Of a stretch of DNA of 64,000 bases, positions 8,918 through 17,260 are shown piece by piece (position 1 is the stretch's first letter; each line of letters begins with the position of its first letter). The DNA is taken from assembly GCA_002215645.1 (NCBI GenBank), contig NGFI01000005.1, forward strand, positions 1 to 64,000. The letters are read 5' to 3'. The position numbers were made by a program, and so were the translations under genes. A model generated the notes under the pieces. It did no database searches and had not been told where the DNA came from. It saw only the letters and a program-made list of their open reading frames with translations. Source of the stretch: Gemmatimonadetes bacterium 2013_60CM_65_52 (GTDB lineage: Bacteria > Gemmatimonadota > Gemmatimonadetes > Gemmatimonadales > Gemmatimonadaceae).

Positions 8918-8937
8918 ACCATTCCGTCCGGAATGGT
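8918..8937. promoter_or_regulatory. Perfect 9+9 bp palindrome, operator-like
   Basis: ACCATTCCG and CGGAATGGT form a perfect inverted repeat with a 2-bp centre, between the divergent cysK and fucosidase starts. The ATTCC...GGAAT half-sites resemble operators of Rrf2-family regulators such as CymR, which control cysteine and sulfur genes in other bacteria; the link is inferred from the motif and the neighbour. It lies just upstream of a possible TAATTT -10 element (8959-8964) for the fucosidase. Confidence 0.55.
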
Positions 8938-8970
8938 TCCGCAGACGGACGTGGCGCGTAATTTAGGCGC

Positions 8971-10284
8971 ATGAACCGACCCCTTCGCTCGCTCTGCCTT
9001 GCCGCCACGCTCGCCGCGCCGCTTGCCCCGCAGGCCACCGCCGGCGCGCAAACATCCGACTCCGTTCCGGCGGTGCGCCGCGACGCGAGGCGATGGTATC
9101 AGGACGCCAAGTTCGGAATGTTCATCCACTGGGGCGTCTACAGTCAGCTCGCGCAGGGCGAGTGGGTAATGCAGCAGCGGGAAATACCGGTCCCCAAGTA
9201 CGAGTGGCTGGCGTCCGCGTTCAATCCGATTCGCTTCGACGCACGCGAGTGGGTCACGCTCGCCAAGGCCGCCGGCGTCCGGTACATCACGATCACGTCA
9301 CGGCACCACGATGGATTCTCGATGTTCAAGTCCGCGACCTCGCCGTACAACATCGTGGACTACACGCCGTTCAAGCGCGATCCACTCGCGGAGCTGGCGG
9401 AGGAATGCCGGCGGCAGGGGATCAAGCTGTTCTTCTACTACTCGCAGTTGGACTGGCATCATCCGGACTACTGGCCGCGCGGAGGAACCGGCACGAAGGT
9501 CGGCCGGCCGGAGCGAGGCGACTGGAATCGGTACCTCGATTACATGGACAGCCAGCTCACGGAGCTGCTGACCAACTACGGCCCCCTCGGCGGCATCTGG
9601 TTCGACGGCATGTGGGACAAGCCGACGGCGGACTGGCGCCTCGCGTCCACATACGCGCTCATCCACCGGCTGCAACCAGCGGCGCTCATCGTGCCCAATC
9701 ACCACAAGGCGCCGCTGCCGGGCGAGGACGTCCAGACCTTCGAGCAGGATCTGCCGGGCGCCAACACGGCCGGATTCAACACGAAGGAAATCGGCTCGTT
9801 GCCGATGGAAACGTCGCTGACGATGAACAACTCGTGGGGCTTCAACATCACCGACGCGCGGTGGAAGTCCTCACGCGACCTGATCCACTATCTGGTGAAG
9901 GCAGCTGGAAACAATGCGAATCTGCTCCTCAACATCGGGCCGCGGCCCGACGGCACGATTCAGCCCGAAGCTGTGGAGCGTCTGCGCGAGCTCGGTGTGT
10001 GGCTCGGCTCGCACGGCGCGTCGATCTACGGGACGCGCGGCGGCCCGGTGTCGCCGAGAGATTGGGGTGTCACGACGCAGCGCGGCGACACGGTGTTCGT
10101 TCACGTCCTTCAGTGGTCGGACCGCCTGCTTTCTCTTCCGCCGCTCGGGGGCCGCGTGACTCGCGCGACGCTGCTCGGCACAGGCACGCCGGTGGAGTTT
10201 CGGCAATCCGATGCGGGGGTCACGCTCACCGTGCCGCCGAGCGACGAGGTGGATCGCGTCATCGTGCTGACGCTGGTCAATTGA
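8971..10284 (+). CDS. Alpha-L-fucosidase, GH29 family, exported
   Basis: This retaining glycosidase should release alpha-L-fucose from glycans outside the cytoplasm. It has 437 aa. A signal peptide (about residues 1-26, ending near ATAGAQ) precedes the GH29 barrel with KFGMFIHWG (47-55), SRHHDGF (110-116), YYSQLDWHHPDYW and GGIWFDGMWD. The aspartate in WFDG (Asp212) corresponds to the family nucleophile. A short beta-sandwich domain follows (after residue 350). The length fits bacterial GH29A enzymes. A TAATTT box lies only 6 nt before the ATG and no ribosome-binding site is visible, so a leaderless mRNA is possible. The stop codon touches an inverted repeat. Confidence 0.93.
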   Translation: MNRPLRSLCLAATLAAPLAPQATAGAQTSDSVPAVRRDARRWYQDAKFGMFIHWGVYSQLAQGEWVMQQREIPVPKYEWLASAFNPIRFDAREWVTLAKAAGVRYITITSRHHDGFSMFKSATSPYNIVDYTPFKRDPLAELAEECRRQGIKLFFYYSQLDWHHPDYWPRGGTGTKVGRPERGDWNRYLDYMDSQLTELLTNYGPLGGIWFDGMWDKPTADWRLASTYALIHRLQPAALIVPNHHKAPLPGEDVQTFEQDLPGANTAGFNTKEIGSLPMETSLTMNNSWGFNITDARWKSSRDLIHYLVKAAGNNANLLLNIGPRPDGTIQPEAVERLRELGVWLGSHGASIYGTRGGPVSPRDWGVTTQRGDTVFVHVLQWSDRLLSLPPLGGRVTRATLLGTGTPVEFRQSDAGVTLTVPPSDEVDRVIVLTLVN

Positions 10285-10369
10285 CCACCGAGGGCACAGA
10301 GATCACAGAGAACAACAAAATAATACAAGGCTTTTGTAGCTGCTCTGTGCTCTCTGTGTCCTCTGTGGT
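10284..10369. repeat. Inverted repeat with 27-nt arms (ACAGAG-rich)
   Basis: The left arm (10284-10310, ACCACCGAGGGCACAGAG...) pairs with the right arm (10343-10369) at 24 of 27 positions, across a 32-nt A/T-richer loop. It starts at the last base of the fucosidase stop codon and separates two convergent genes, so it may end transcription from both sides. Similar CACAGAG-rich palindromes are recurrent intergenic elements in several environmental phyla (from memory). No other copy was seen in this window. Confidence 0.8.
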
Positions 10370-10407
10370 ATTTGGCAGTTCGCTCCTGTGGTAATTGACA
10401 GTGAGCG

Positions 10408-11751
10408 TCACTCGCCCTTCGCCCGCCACTTGCCGCGGGTGAAGTCGGGGAACTTCACAGGCGCGCTTCCGGTCGCGACGGAACGTTCAGACAGAGGACC
10501 TGGAGCACTCCACGCCGCGGCGTCGTAGACGTCGAGGTCGGGCGCGAGGCCCTGTCGGATACATTCGACGAGCCGCCAGGCCATGATGAAGTCCATACCG
10601 CCGTGACCGCCGGTGCGCGCCCGCTCGCCCTGCTGCTTCCACCACGGATGCTCGAATTCGTCGCGATACGTGTCGATCGTCGCCCAAGTGTCATTCTTTC
10701 CGCGACCCTCGATGTAGATGCGCGGCGGATAGTCCTCGAACAGGCCGTTCGTCCCCTCGATGCTGTTGATGCGGCTGTAGGGACGCGGGCTCGAGACGTT
10801 GTGCTCGAGACGAATGGTGCGTCCACGCGACGTCTTGATCAGTGACGAATTGAGATCGCCGCAGGCGTAACGCTCCCTCCAGCGGGGATCGTCCTTGGGT
10901 ACGTGCTCGGCGCGCCACTTGGTGAGCCCCATTTCTGGTGTGCTGACAGACACCATGTAGTCGAAGCGGTCGCCCGAGTGAATGCCGAGGTATCGGGCGA
11001 CGGGGCCGAGTCCGTGCGTGGGATAGAGGTTGCCGTTCCGGTTCGTGTGTGCAGCGCGACGCCACAGTCCTTCGTCCTTCGTCTCGAAGAGAATGGAACG
11101 CAGGTCGTGATTGTAGGCGGCGCCGCCGTGCTTCAACTCACCGAACAAGCCGCCGCGGACCATCTGGAGCACCATCAGCTCGTTGTAGCCGTAGCAGCAG
11201 TTCTCCATCATGATGCAATGGCGTCTGGTTCGCTCCGAAGTGTCCACGAGCGTCCACAGATCTTCGATGGTGTACGCGGCGGGCACTTCGGTGGCGGCGT
11301 GCTTGCCATTCCTCATGGCGCTGAGAACCACGGGCACATGCCAGCGCCACGGCGTCGCGGTATAGACGAGATCGATGTCGTCTCGCGCGCAGAGCTTCTC
11401 GAAATCGTGTTCGCCGGCGGTGTAAACGGCGGGCTCGTAATCGTGCCCGGCCTTTTTCATCTGCGCCTTTGCCATCTCGACCTTCTCCGGCACGATGTCG
11501 CAGAGTGCAGTAATACGCACGTTGCCGACGCCAAGCAGCTCGCCCAAGACGCTGCGGCCACGGAGTCCCGTGCCGACGATGGCGATGCGCGGCACATCGC
11601 GCGGCTCGAACCTCACGCCCATCATGCTCTCGGCCACGGGCGCAGTCGGCTCTGCGTCGGCCGGTGCGGCGAAGCCGAGCTGCGCGAGTCCGATACCCGC
11701 GCTGGCGGCGGCCACGGACTTGAGGAGATCGCGGCGGGAGAGATCGCTCAT
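10408..11751 (-). CDS. Gfo/Idh/MocA oxidoreductase, GH109-like, Tat-exported
   Basis: This is a 447-aa protein with a twin-arginine signal (MSDLSRRDLLKSVAAASAG) followed by a Rossmann fold (IAIVGTGLRGRSVL). The block MMENCCYGYNELMVLQMVRGG and the later GNLYPTHGLGPVARYLG are hallmarks of the GH109 branch, whose founding member is an NAD-dependent alpha-N-acetylgalactosaminidase. Such enzymes work by transient oxidation of the sugar with tightly bound NAD, acting in the periplasm after folding in the cytoplasm. Related proteins have other glycoside substrates, so the exact specificity is unproven. It lies 42 nt downstream of the kinase gene and is probably the last gene of that unit. Confidence 0.88.
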   Translation of the reverse strand: MSDLSRRDLLKSVAAASAGIGLAQLGFAAPADAEPTAPVAESMMGVRFEPRDVPRIAIVGTGLRGRSVLGELLGVGNVRITALCDIVPEKVEMAKAQMKKAGHDYEPAVYTAGEHDFEKLCARDDIDLVYTATPWRWHVPVVLSAMRNGKHAATEVPAAYTIEDLWTLVDTSERTRRHCIMMENCCYGYNELMVLQMVRGGLFGELKHGGAAYNHDLRSILFETKDEGLWRRAAHTNRNGNLYPTHGLGPVARYLGIHSGDRFDYMVSVSTPEMGLTKWRAEHVPKDDPRWRERYACGDLNSSLIKTSRGRTIRLEHNVSSPRPYSRINSIEGTNGLFEDYPPRIYIEGRGKNDTWATIDTYRDEFEHPWWKQQGERARTGGHGGMDFIMAWRLVECIRQGLAPDLDVYDAAAWSAPGPLSERSVATGSAPVKFPDFTRGKWRAKGE

Positions 11752-11793
11752 GCGTGAATGTCCCCTGTGATTGATGACTTAGCGATGAGATTC

Positions 11794-13119
11794 TTACAAC
11801 TTCACTGCACCGGGTCCAGCGCGTGTGACGAAGAACTCCGAGCTGGCCGCGGCGGTGGGGAACTGCTGCGCGTACGCGTCTCTCCACGCTCTGGAGAACG
11901 CTTCGGCATCCGATGCCGACGCAAGCGCCCACACGCTGCCGCCGAACCCCGCGCCGAACGCCGACGCAGCGTCCGCGCCAAGCTCTCTGGCGGTTTGCGC
12001 GAGCGCGATGGTCTCAGGAATCTGATTGCCGAGGAGCGTCTCGACGTTGTATTGCGAGCGGTCCACCAGCTCGCCGACCGAGACCAGGTCGCACCGGGCA
12101 AACGCGTCGGATACCTGAGGGATGATGTCGTACGATTCTTCGACGAACTGCTCGAACCGCTCGAGAAGCCGGTGTGGAGTAAACTCCGCCGACCGTGATG
12201 CCCGAATCATTGCACGAATGCGCTCGGCACATTCCGCGTTCGTGCCCGTTGCGTCGGCGAGGCAGCCGTCGTGGCGAGCCATGGCTTCATTCCACAACGT
12301 CAGGATCTCGCTGACGGCGAGCGACGCTTCGTTGTATTGGTGCAGGGCATTGGACGTCTTCGAGGCGCCCACGCCGGAGAATGCGACGACGAACACCCGA
12401 TCCTCGGGGAGGGAGACTTCTCCCTCAGCCCGCACGGGGCAGAACGAGTACTGGCTCAACATGCCCGCGCGACAGCACAGAATTGCGGTCTGATCCTGGC
12501 TCCCGCCGAGCGTACCGACGCCGAGGTCGCCCGCGAGCGGCCCGAAGCTCCGTCCGTTCTCCACGGCGCCCAGGTAGTTGCCGAGCGTCTCCTTCGACGT
12601 GATGATGCTGCGGAATGTCTCGTCGCTGTGGAGGTCGTTGACGGCGTCCAGCACGAGGAAAATTGCAATCACGAGTGCGCTGGAGCTGCTCATGCCCGAT
12701 GACGCCGGGAGATCGCTGGCGAATGCGATCTCCGCACCGCGCGATGCGCCAGCGAAGTTTCTCGCGAGGCTTCTTGCTACGGCCGCGACATAGTTGGACC
12801 AGTCTCCTCGACGGGCTTCGGCTGCGGCATCGAGTGCAAGCTCGCGCGTTTCTCCCGACGTGGCATCGGTGACGCGAATGATGCGGTCCGTACGAGGCGT
12901 GGCCAACACGGCGATGCCACGCTCGAGCGCGCAGAGCAGGCTCCTGCCTCCCGCGTAGTCCGTGTGCTTGCCCAGCACCTCGATTCGTCCGGGTACGAAG
13001 AACGCGAGGGACTCCTGGCCCTGCAGCGCGTTTCGACAACGCGCGAAGAGGTCAGCCTTTCGGACGGATTCCAGCTCCGACATTCCTTCGCGCTGAAGGC
13101 GCTCCGCGAAGTGCCTCAC
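11794..13119 (-). CDS. GHMP-family sugar kinase, galactokinase-like
   Basis: This is a cytoplasmic sugar-1-kinase of the galactokinase group (GHMP superfamily), about 441 aa. The galactokinase signature appears as PGRIEVLGKHTDYAGG (usual form has IGEHTDY). The ATP loop is LPASSGMSSSSAL and the third GHMP motif is GAGFGGSVWAL. I chose GTG at 13119 because GGAG lies 8 nt upstream and the codon overlaps the stop of the nucleotidyltransferase (GTGA). An ATG at 13083 is the alternative. Paired with that gene it should make a sugar-1-phosphate that is then activated to an NDP-sugar. The Lys in LGKHTDY in place of Glu suggests the sugar may not be galactose. Confidence 0.85.
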   Translation of the reverse strand: MRHFAERLQREGMSELESVRKADLFARCRNALQGQESLAFFVPGRIEVLGKHTDYAGGRSLLCALERGIAVLATPRTDRIIRVTDATSGETRELALDAAAEARRGDWSNYVAAVARSLARNFAGASRGAEIAFASDLPASSGMSSSSALVIAIFLVLDAVNDLHSDETFRSIITSKETLGNYLGAVENGRSFGPLAGDLGVGTLGGSQDQTAILCCRAGMLSQYSFCPVRAEGEVSLPEDRVFVVAFSGVGASKTSNALHQYNEASLAVSEILTLWNEAMARHDGCLADATGTNAECAERIRAMIRASRSAEFTPHRLLERFEQFVEESYDIIPQVSDAFARCDLVSVGELVDRSQYNVETLLGNQIPETIALAQTARELGADAASAFGAGFGGSVWALASASDAEAFSRAWRDAYAQQFPTAAASSEFFVTRAGPGAVKL

Positions 13120-13931
13120 AGCCGAGGCTCCACGCCGCGCAGGCGTTCCGCAACCGATGCAATGTCTCCGCGGCTCGACAGATCGAGCACGCCATCGTGA
13201 AATCGAAGCACTGAAAACAGGATTCCCATTTCGTCGCGCGCGAACTGCACGGCATCCTGGAGCTCGAGCTCCCCGCGCACCGACGGCCTGATGCGGCGGC
13301 AGGCCTCGAAGATCTCCGGCGGCATCGACCAACTGTTCATGCCGACGTACACCTCGTCGCCGAGCGCGCCCAGCACGGAGGCGTCGGGCTTCTCGACGAC
13401 GCGTTGGAGCATTCCGGATTCGTCGCTCATCACCACGGAGAATTTGGCGATGCGGTCAGCATCGATGTTGCTGAACTGCACGAGTGCATTCCGCTCGAAC
13501 ACCGCGACGCCTGCGGACTCGAGCAAACGCAGGGCGCGAAGTGTGTGATCGGGATAATAGTTGTCGGAGTTCACCACCAGCACATGCTCTCCCGCGGCGA
13601 ACCGCTCGGCGGCATGCAACGCGTCGGCGGTGCCTCTGGGCTGCTCCTGAATGGCAAAGTGGACGCGGACACGCGAGAGTGAAATTCCGGTGGTGTAGTA
13701 GTCGCGAACGCGTCCGTGCTCCGGGCCAATGACGAGACACACGTCGGTGACCCCGGCGTCGGCGAGGGAGCTGATGGCGTAGTCGAGAAATGGGCGTCCG
13801 ATCGGGATCATGCCTTTCATCCCGGCGTCTGCCGCGCTCACCTGCTCGTCGCTGAGAGCAGAATCGGCGCTCGCCTTTCGCATGCGACTGCCCAAGCCAC
13901 GCGCGAGAATGACGGCCTTGGTCGTCGTCAT
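13116..13931 (-). CDS. Sugar-phosphate nucleotidyltransferase
   Basis: This is a 271-aa NTP-transferase of the glucose-1-phosphate nucleotidylyltransferase superfamily. The N-terminal nucleotide-binding motif is AVILARGLGSRM, a variant of the usual LAxGxGxRL. Metal and sugar binding residues are seen around VLVVNSDNYY and VVEKPDAS. It would transfer a nucleotide onto a sugar-1-phosphate, most simply the product of the adjoining GHMP kinase. The start at 13931 is preceded by GGGAG at 9 nt and lies 1 bp after the exonuclease stop; a longer frame starts at 13955. Its stop overlaps the kinase start. The sugar is not identifiable. Confidence 0.85.
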   Translation of the reverse strand: MTTTKAVILARGLGSRMRKASADSALSDEQVSAADAGMKGMIPIGRPFLDYAISSLADAGVTDVCLVIGPEHGRVRDYYTTGISLSRVRVHFAIQEQPRGTADALHAAERFAAGEHVLVVNSDNYYPDHTLRALRLLESAGVAVFERNALVQFSNIDADRIAKFSVVMSDESGMLQRVVEKPDASVLGALGDEVYVGMNSWSMPPEIFEACRRIRPSVRGELELQDAVQFARDEMGILFSVLRFHDGVLDLSSRGDIASVAERLRGVEPRL

Positions 13932-13932
13932 G

Positions 13933-14781
13933 CTAGGCGTCTCCCGTGTCGACAAGAGCCTTCGCGGCCGCGCGCTCGCTGCGCATCACCACACGGGTAT
14001 CACCCAGACGTTCGCCCAGCGCGCCGAATTCAGCGCGGGGCCCGCGCCAGCGGAGCTCGTCCACGTCGGCGAACAGCGGTGCGTCTGTCCGCAGTGTGGC
14101 GAGCTCCTTGAACAGCAGCGCCACCTGCCTGTTGTCACCCAGCACGTCGGCCGGAAAATCCTCGAGCCGTCCGTATTTGGTCACCAGCCGCGCCGCGGTC
14201 TTCGCGCCGATGCCGGGGAGACCGGGATATCCGTCCGCCGCGTCGCCCACGAGCGCGAGATAGTCGGGAATGAGCGCGGGCTCGACACCGAACTTCGCTC
14301 GCACGACGTCCGCATTCCGAATCTGGCCGCTGCGGCGGTCGACCTGTACCACGCGGTCGCCGCTCACGCATTGCGCGAGATCCTTGTCGGGCGTCCAGAT
14401 GCACACCTTCTCTACGCGTTCGTCAGCGGCAGCGACGTGCGCCGCCGAGGCGAGTGCGTCGTCGGCCTCCAGATCGGTCATCGCCCAGACAGCGACGCCC
14501 ATTGCGGCGAGAGCATCCTCGAGAGGATGGAATTGCGCGACGAGCGCCGGCTCCATTCCTTCGCCGGTCTTGTAGCTGTCCCAGAGGTCGTTGCGGAACG
14601 ACTCGATCACGTGATCCGTTGCTACGCCTACGTGCGTGGCGCCTGTCTCCACCATCTGTAGCACGGTATTCAGCACGCCGATCACCGCGCCGAACGGAGG
14701 GTCCTCACCCTTGGTGAAGCGGCGAAGCCCGTAGAAATGACGGAACAGCTCATATGTGCCGTCGATGAGGTGGACGATCAT
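13933..14781 (-). CDS. 5'-3' exonuclease / flap-endonuclease-like nuclease
   Basis: This is a 282-aa protein resembling the 5'-3' exonuclease domain of DNA polymerase I. The PIN-like catalytic core has conserved acidic residues in HLIDGTYELF, TDLEADDALAS and WTPDKDLAQCV. The helix-hairpin-helix segment is DAADGYPGLPGIGAKTAARLV. Such enzymes cut 5' flaps and RNA primers. It stands alone here, not fused to a polymerase, and lies inside a unit of sugar and redox genes. The start at 14781 (MIVHLIDGTYELF) lies 5 nt after the upstream stop; a frame to 14814 exists. No clear ribosome-binding site is visible. Confidence 0.88.
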   Translation of the reverse strand: MIVHLIDGTYELFRHFYGLRRFTKGEDPPFGAVIGVLNTVLQMVETGATHVGVATDHVIESFRNDLWDSYKTGEGMEPALVAQFHPLEDALAAMGVAVWAMTDLEADDALASAAHVAAADERVEKVCIWTPDKDLAQCVSGDRVVQVDRRSGQIRNADVVRAKFGVEPALIPDYLALVGDAADGYPGLPGIGAKTAARLVTKYGRLEDFPADVLGDNRQVALLFKELATLRTDAPLFADVDELRWRGPRAEFGALGERLGDTRVVMRSERAAAKALVDTGDA

Positions 14782-14786
14782 GCGCG

Positions 14787-16148
14787 TCAGAGCTGTCCGA
14801 GCAGAGAGTCCCACGCCGCCACCTGCGCGCGATAGGCGGGATCCTCGTAGCGGGAGGGCAGGAATGCCCGTGCGTAGTCCGGCAGTGCGCCACCCACCAC
14901 GTGCGCCGCGACGAGCTCCGCTCCTGCGTGCGCTCCCATGAGGCCGTAACCCGACAAGGCGCCGAGCACGAATGCGCCGTCAACGCCAAGTGGGCCTATG
15001 AGCGGCCGATTCTCGGCGGTCTTGCAGTAGTAGCCGCCGTCTACGACGCCGTCGGCGGCGTTCGCGACGTACCGCTGCAGACCGGGAATCATCTGCGCCG
15101 CACCGCGGAGCACGACATCGCCGTAATGGGGATCGAAGGCAGGCGGCCACGTGGCCGTGCATGGTTCCGTGTGATACGTCCAGATGAGAAACAGCTCGTC
15201 GCCATACGGGCCGTCCACGGGGCGGAGGTGAACGCCGGCCGGCAGCGCGTCAAGCAGATGGCGTGTGCGCGCCTCACCAGAAAGTTCGCGGCGTCGCTTG
15301 TCGTCCCATGCGATGCTCACCGGATCGTTCCAGATCACAAAGGGGCACGTCCTCGGTACGATTCCCAGCACGTCGCGGAGCGTCAGCTTCGCGTGCAGCT
15401 CGTGAAACACCGGCAACTCCACGCCGAGCAGCCGCGCTGCCTCGGGGAGCATTGGTCCGGCTGCGATGACAAGGGCGTCGGTGTCGATAGATCCGCCGGA
15501 GGCCAGATCGACTCGGCGCACGCGGCCACCCGTTGTTGCGACGCGCGTGACCTTGTCGCGAACGAACGTTGCACCTGCGCCGAGGGCGCGTGCCAGCATC
15601 CAGGCGCCCATGGCGTGGCCGTTCATGCACCCTGCGCGGCGCACGTGAAGCGCGGCGTGGGCTTCGGGAGCGAGAAAGGGGAAGGCTCGTCGCAATTCCT
15701 CGCCGGCCAGCAGATCGGCTCCCACGGGCTGATTGCGATATCCATCTCGCACCGCGGGACGATATGCTTCCCGTCCCGGATGTTCGCGCACCGGACCCAT
15801 GCCGAATCCGGAAACGGTGTGCGCTGTTTCACGCAGCCGATCCGTGCCCGCCTTACTTCCCGTGACGAACAGGTAGCCGGTGCGGCCGAGGCGAAACGCG
15901 TTGCGGCTTTCGTCTGCCATTTCCTCCATGATGTCGATGCTGCGCGAGATGAAGCGAAGCATCGTCGCATCGGGACCGGGCCACCAATTGCGGTAGCCCT
16001 GCGTGCCCTTGTCGCTGGTGAGCGTGAGCGGCTCACGCTCGTCCACGATGGTCACGCGTGACACGCCTTTCCTCGCCGCCAAGTGATAGGCGGCCGCAAC
16101 GCCAGCGATGCCAGCGCCGCAGACAACGACGTCAGCTCGTTGCGACAT
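14787..16148 (-). CDS. FAD-dependent oxidoreductase, DAO/sarcosine-oxidase-like
   Basis: This is a 453-aa flavoprotein of the D-amino-acid-oxidase fold. The dinucleotide motif GAGIAGVAAAYHLA is near the N-terminus, followed by an acidic end of the second strand (VDERE). FAD-contact sequences recur at the C-terminus (GGYYCKTAENRPLIGPLG, GALSGYGLMGAHAGAELVA). Members oxidise the C-N bonds of amino acids or N-methyl compounds, and some act on other substrates; none can be named here. No signal peptide is present, so it is cytoplasmic. It heads a tightly packed minus-strand unit that continues into the nuclease, nucleotidyltransferase and kinase genes. Confidence 0.88.
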   Translation of the reverse strand: MSQRADVVVCGAGIAGVAAAYHLAARKGVSRVTIVDEREPLTLTSDKGTQGYRNWWPGPDATMLRFISRSIDIMEEMADESRNAFRLGRTGYLFVTGSKAGTDRLRETAHTVSGFGMGPVREHPGREAYRPAVRDGYRNQPVGADLLAGEELRRAFPFLAPEAHAALHVRRAGCMNGHAMGAWMLARALGAGATFVRDKVTRVATTGGRVRRVDLASGGSIDTDALVIAAGPMLPEAARLLGVELPVFHELHAKLTLRDVLGIVPRTCPFVIWNDPVSIAWDDKRRRELSGEARTRHLLDALPAGVHLRPVDGPYGDELFLIWTYHTEPCTATWPPAFDPHYGDVVLRGAAQMIPGLQRYVANAADGVVDGGYYCKTAENRPLIGPLGVDGAFVLGALSGYGLMGAHAGAELVAAHVVGGALPDYARAFLPSRYEDPAYRAQVAAWDSLLGQL

Positions 16149-16351
16149 GCGCGGGAAGCTATCGGGATTTCATGGATGCCGGAACTCGTGCGATGTGGCG
16201 CGAGGCACGTGGCCGGCGTGACGCGCATCACATCCACGACGCGACGCGATGGGTGCGGGTCTCCAGGGTATGCGACTTGCCCCGAGAGTGCGCACGTTTG
16301 GCAGCGCCTGAGCGGCGCGTTTGCCAGCGTCCCCACGCAGACCAGAGGATC

Positions 16352-16705
16352 ATGGCGATCCGCTATTTCGCCGACCCGGACGGCACACGGTGGAGCATGT
16401 GGCCGGTCCAGCCCACGACGTTGACAGGGAGCCATCTCCTGGCGGAGCAGTACCGCGGTGGGTGGCTGTGTTTCGAGAGTGCGCAGACTGGCGAGCGGTA
16501 TCGCCTGTCGCTCGACGAAGTGCCACCGGCGTGGGAATCGTTTTCGGACGACCGCCTCGCTCTCGTGCGGCGCATGGCGGTGCTCACGAGATCTCCGTCC
16601 GTGACGTCGACGCCAATCGCTGCGCACAAGGCGATCATCGAGGAGGAGGCCAGGAATCGCGTGTCGGGGCCGAAGGCAATGGTCGGGGACGATGAAGACC
16701 GTTAG
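16352..16705 (+). CDS. Hypothetical protein, 117 aa
   Basis: This is a small soluble protein that I do not recognise. It starts MAIRYFADPDGTRWSMWPVQP, is rich in Trp and charged residues, and ends in an acidic-basic tail. The ATG at 16352 has GAGGA just upstream, although only 2 nt away. A longer frame back to 16058 runs into the divergent oxidoreductase and is rejected as a start. The middle (YRGGWLCFESAQTGERYRL) has the look of a short beta-meander in which a request or quality domain often sits, but no family can be assigned. About 200 bp upstream has no recognisable gene. Confidence 0.6.
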   Translation: MAIRYFADPDGTRWSMWPVQPTTLTGSHLLAEQYRGGWLCFESAQTGERYRLSLDEVPPAWESFSDDRLALVRRMAVLTRSPSVTSTPIAAHKAIIEEEARNRVSGPKAMVGDDEDR

Positions 16706-16737
16706 TCTCACGGGAACGTCTGCGGAGTCCTCGCTTC

Positions 16738-17238
16738 ATGGATCTCGATACACTCGCGCGCCTGGTCGGGTACCATCACTGGGCAACTGACCGGCTGCTC
16801 GCCGCCGCCGCCGGCCTTCCGGCTGAGCGGCTGGACCGGCCACTCGGCGGCAGCTTCTCGACGGGTCGCGGTCTTCTCACTCACGTCATCGGCGTCGAAC
16901 GGCTCTGGCTCGAGCGATGGAACGGCGGGACTCCCACACAGGTGCCTGACCTCAGCGGCTGCGATACGCCGGCAGATTTTCGAGCCGAGTGGGACGACAT
17001 CAAGGCCGGCCAGCAGCGATTCATGACCGCTCTGTCGGCAGCGGAGCTGACGCGACCGTTCACGTACACGAGCCTTCGCGGCGGGACGTACACATACCCG
17101 CTGGGCGATGTGTTACAACACGTAGTCAATCACGGGACTTATCATCGCGGGCAGATCGCGCATTTTCTCAGGCAGCAGGGCGAGACACCGCCGTCTACGG
17201 ACTACTTGTTGTACCTCGACGAGAAACGTCAACGGTGA
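16738..17238 (+). CDS. DinB-family protein
   Basis: This is a 166-aa cytoplasmic DinB/YfiT-type four-helix bundle. The three expected metal-binding histidine regions are visible: LVGYHHWATDRLL, LLTHVIGVERLWL and LQHVVNHGTYHRGQIAHFLRQQG. The last is the classic C-terminal HxxxH motif. DinB proteins include metal-dependent thiol S-transferases and DNA-damage-induced proteins, with substrate usually unknown. GGAG lies 11 nt before the ATG, a little far. It is one of four DinB-like genes in this window. It may be co-transcribed with the VOC gene 22 nt downstream. Confidence 0.9.
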   Translation: MDLDTLARLVGYHHWATDRLLAAAAGLPAERLDRPLGGSFSTGRGLLTHVIGVERLWLERWNGGTPTQVPDLSGCDTPADFRAEWDDIKAGQQRFMTALSAAELTRPFTYTSLRGGTYTYPLGDVLQHVVNHGTYHRGQIAHFLRQQGETPPSTDYLLYLDEKRQR

Positions 17239-17260
17239 ACCGCTACCACTGGAGACTCGG

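Noticed and set aside
13117-13332. 512-aa start for the GHMP kinase
   Set aside because: The extra 71 residues are Arg-rich and overlap the nucleotidyltransferase gene in another frame; GTG 13119 has the better ribosome-binding site.
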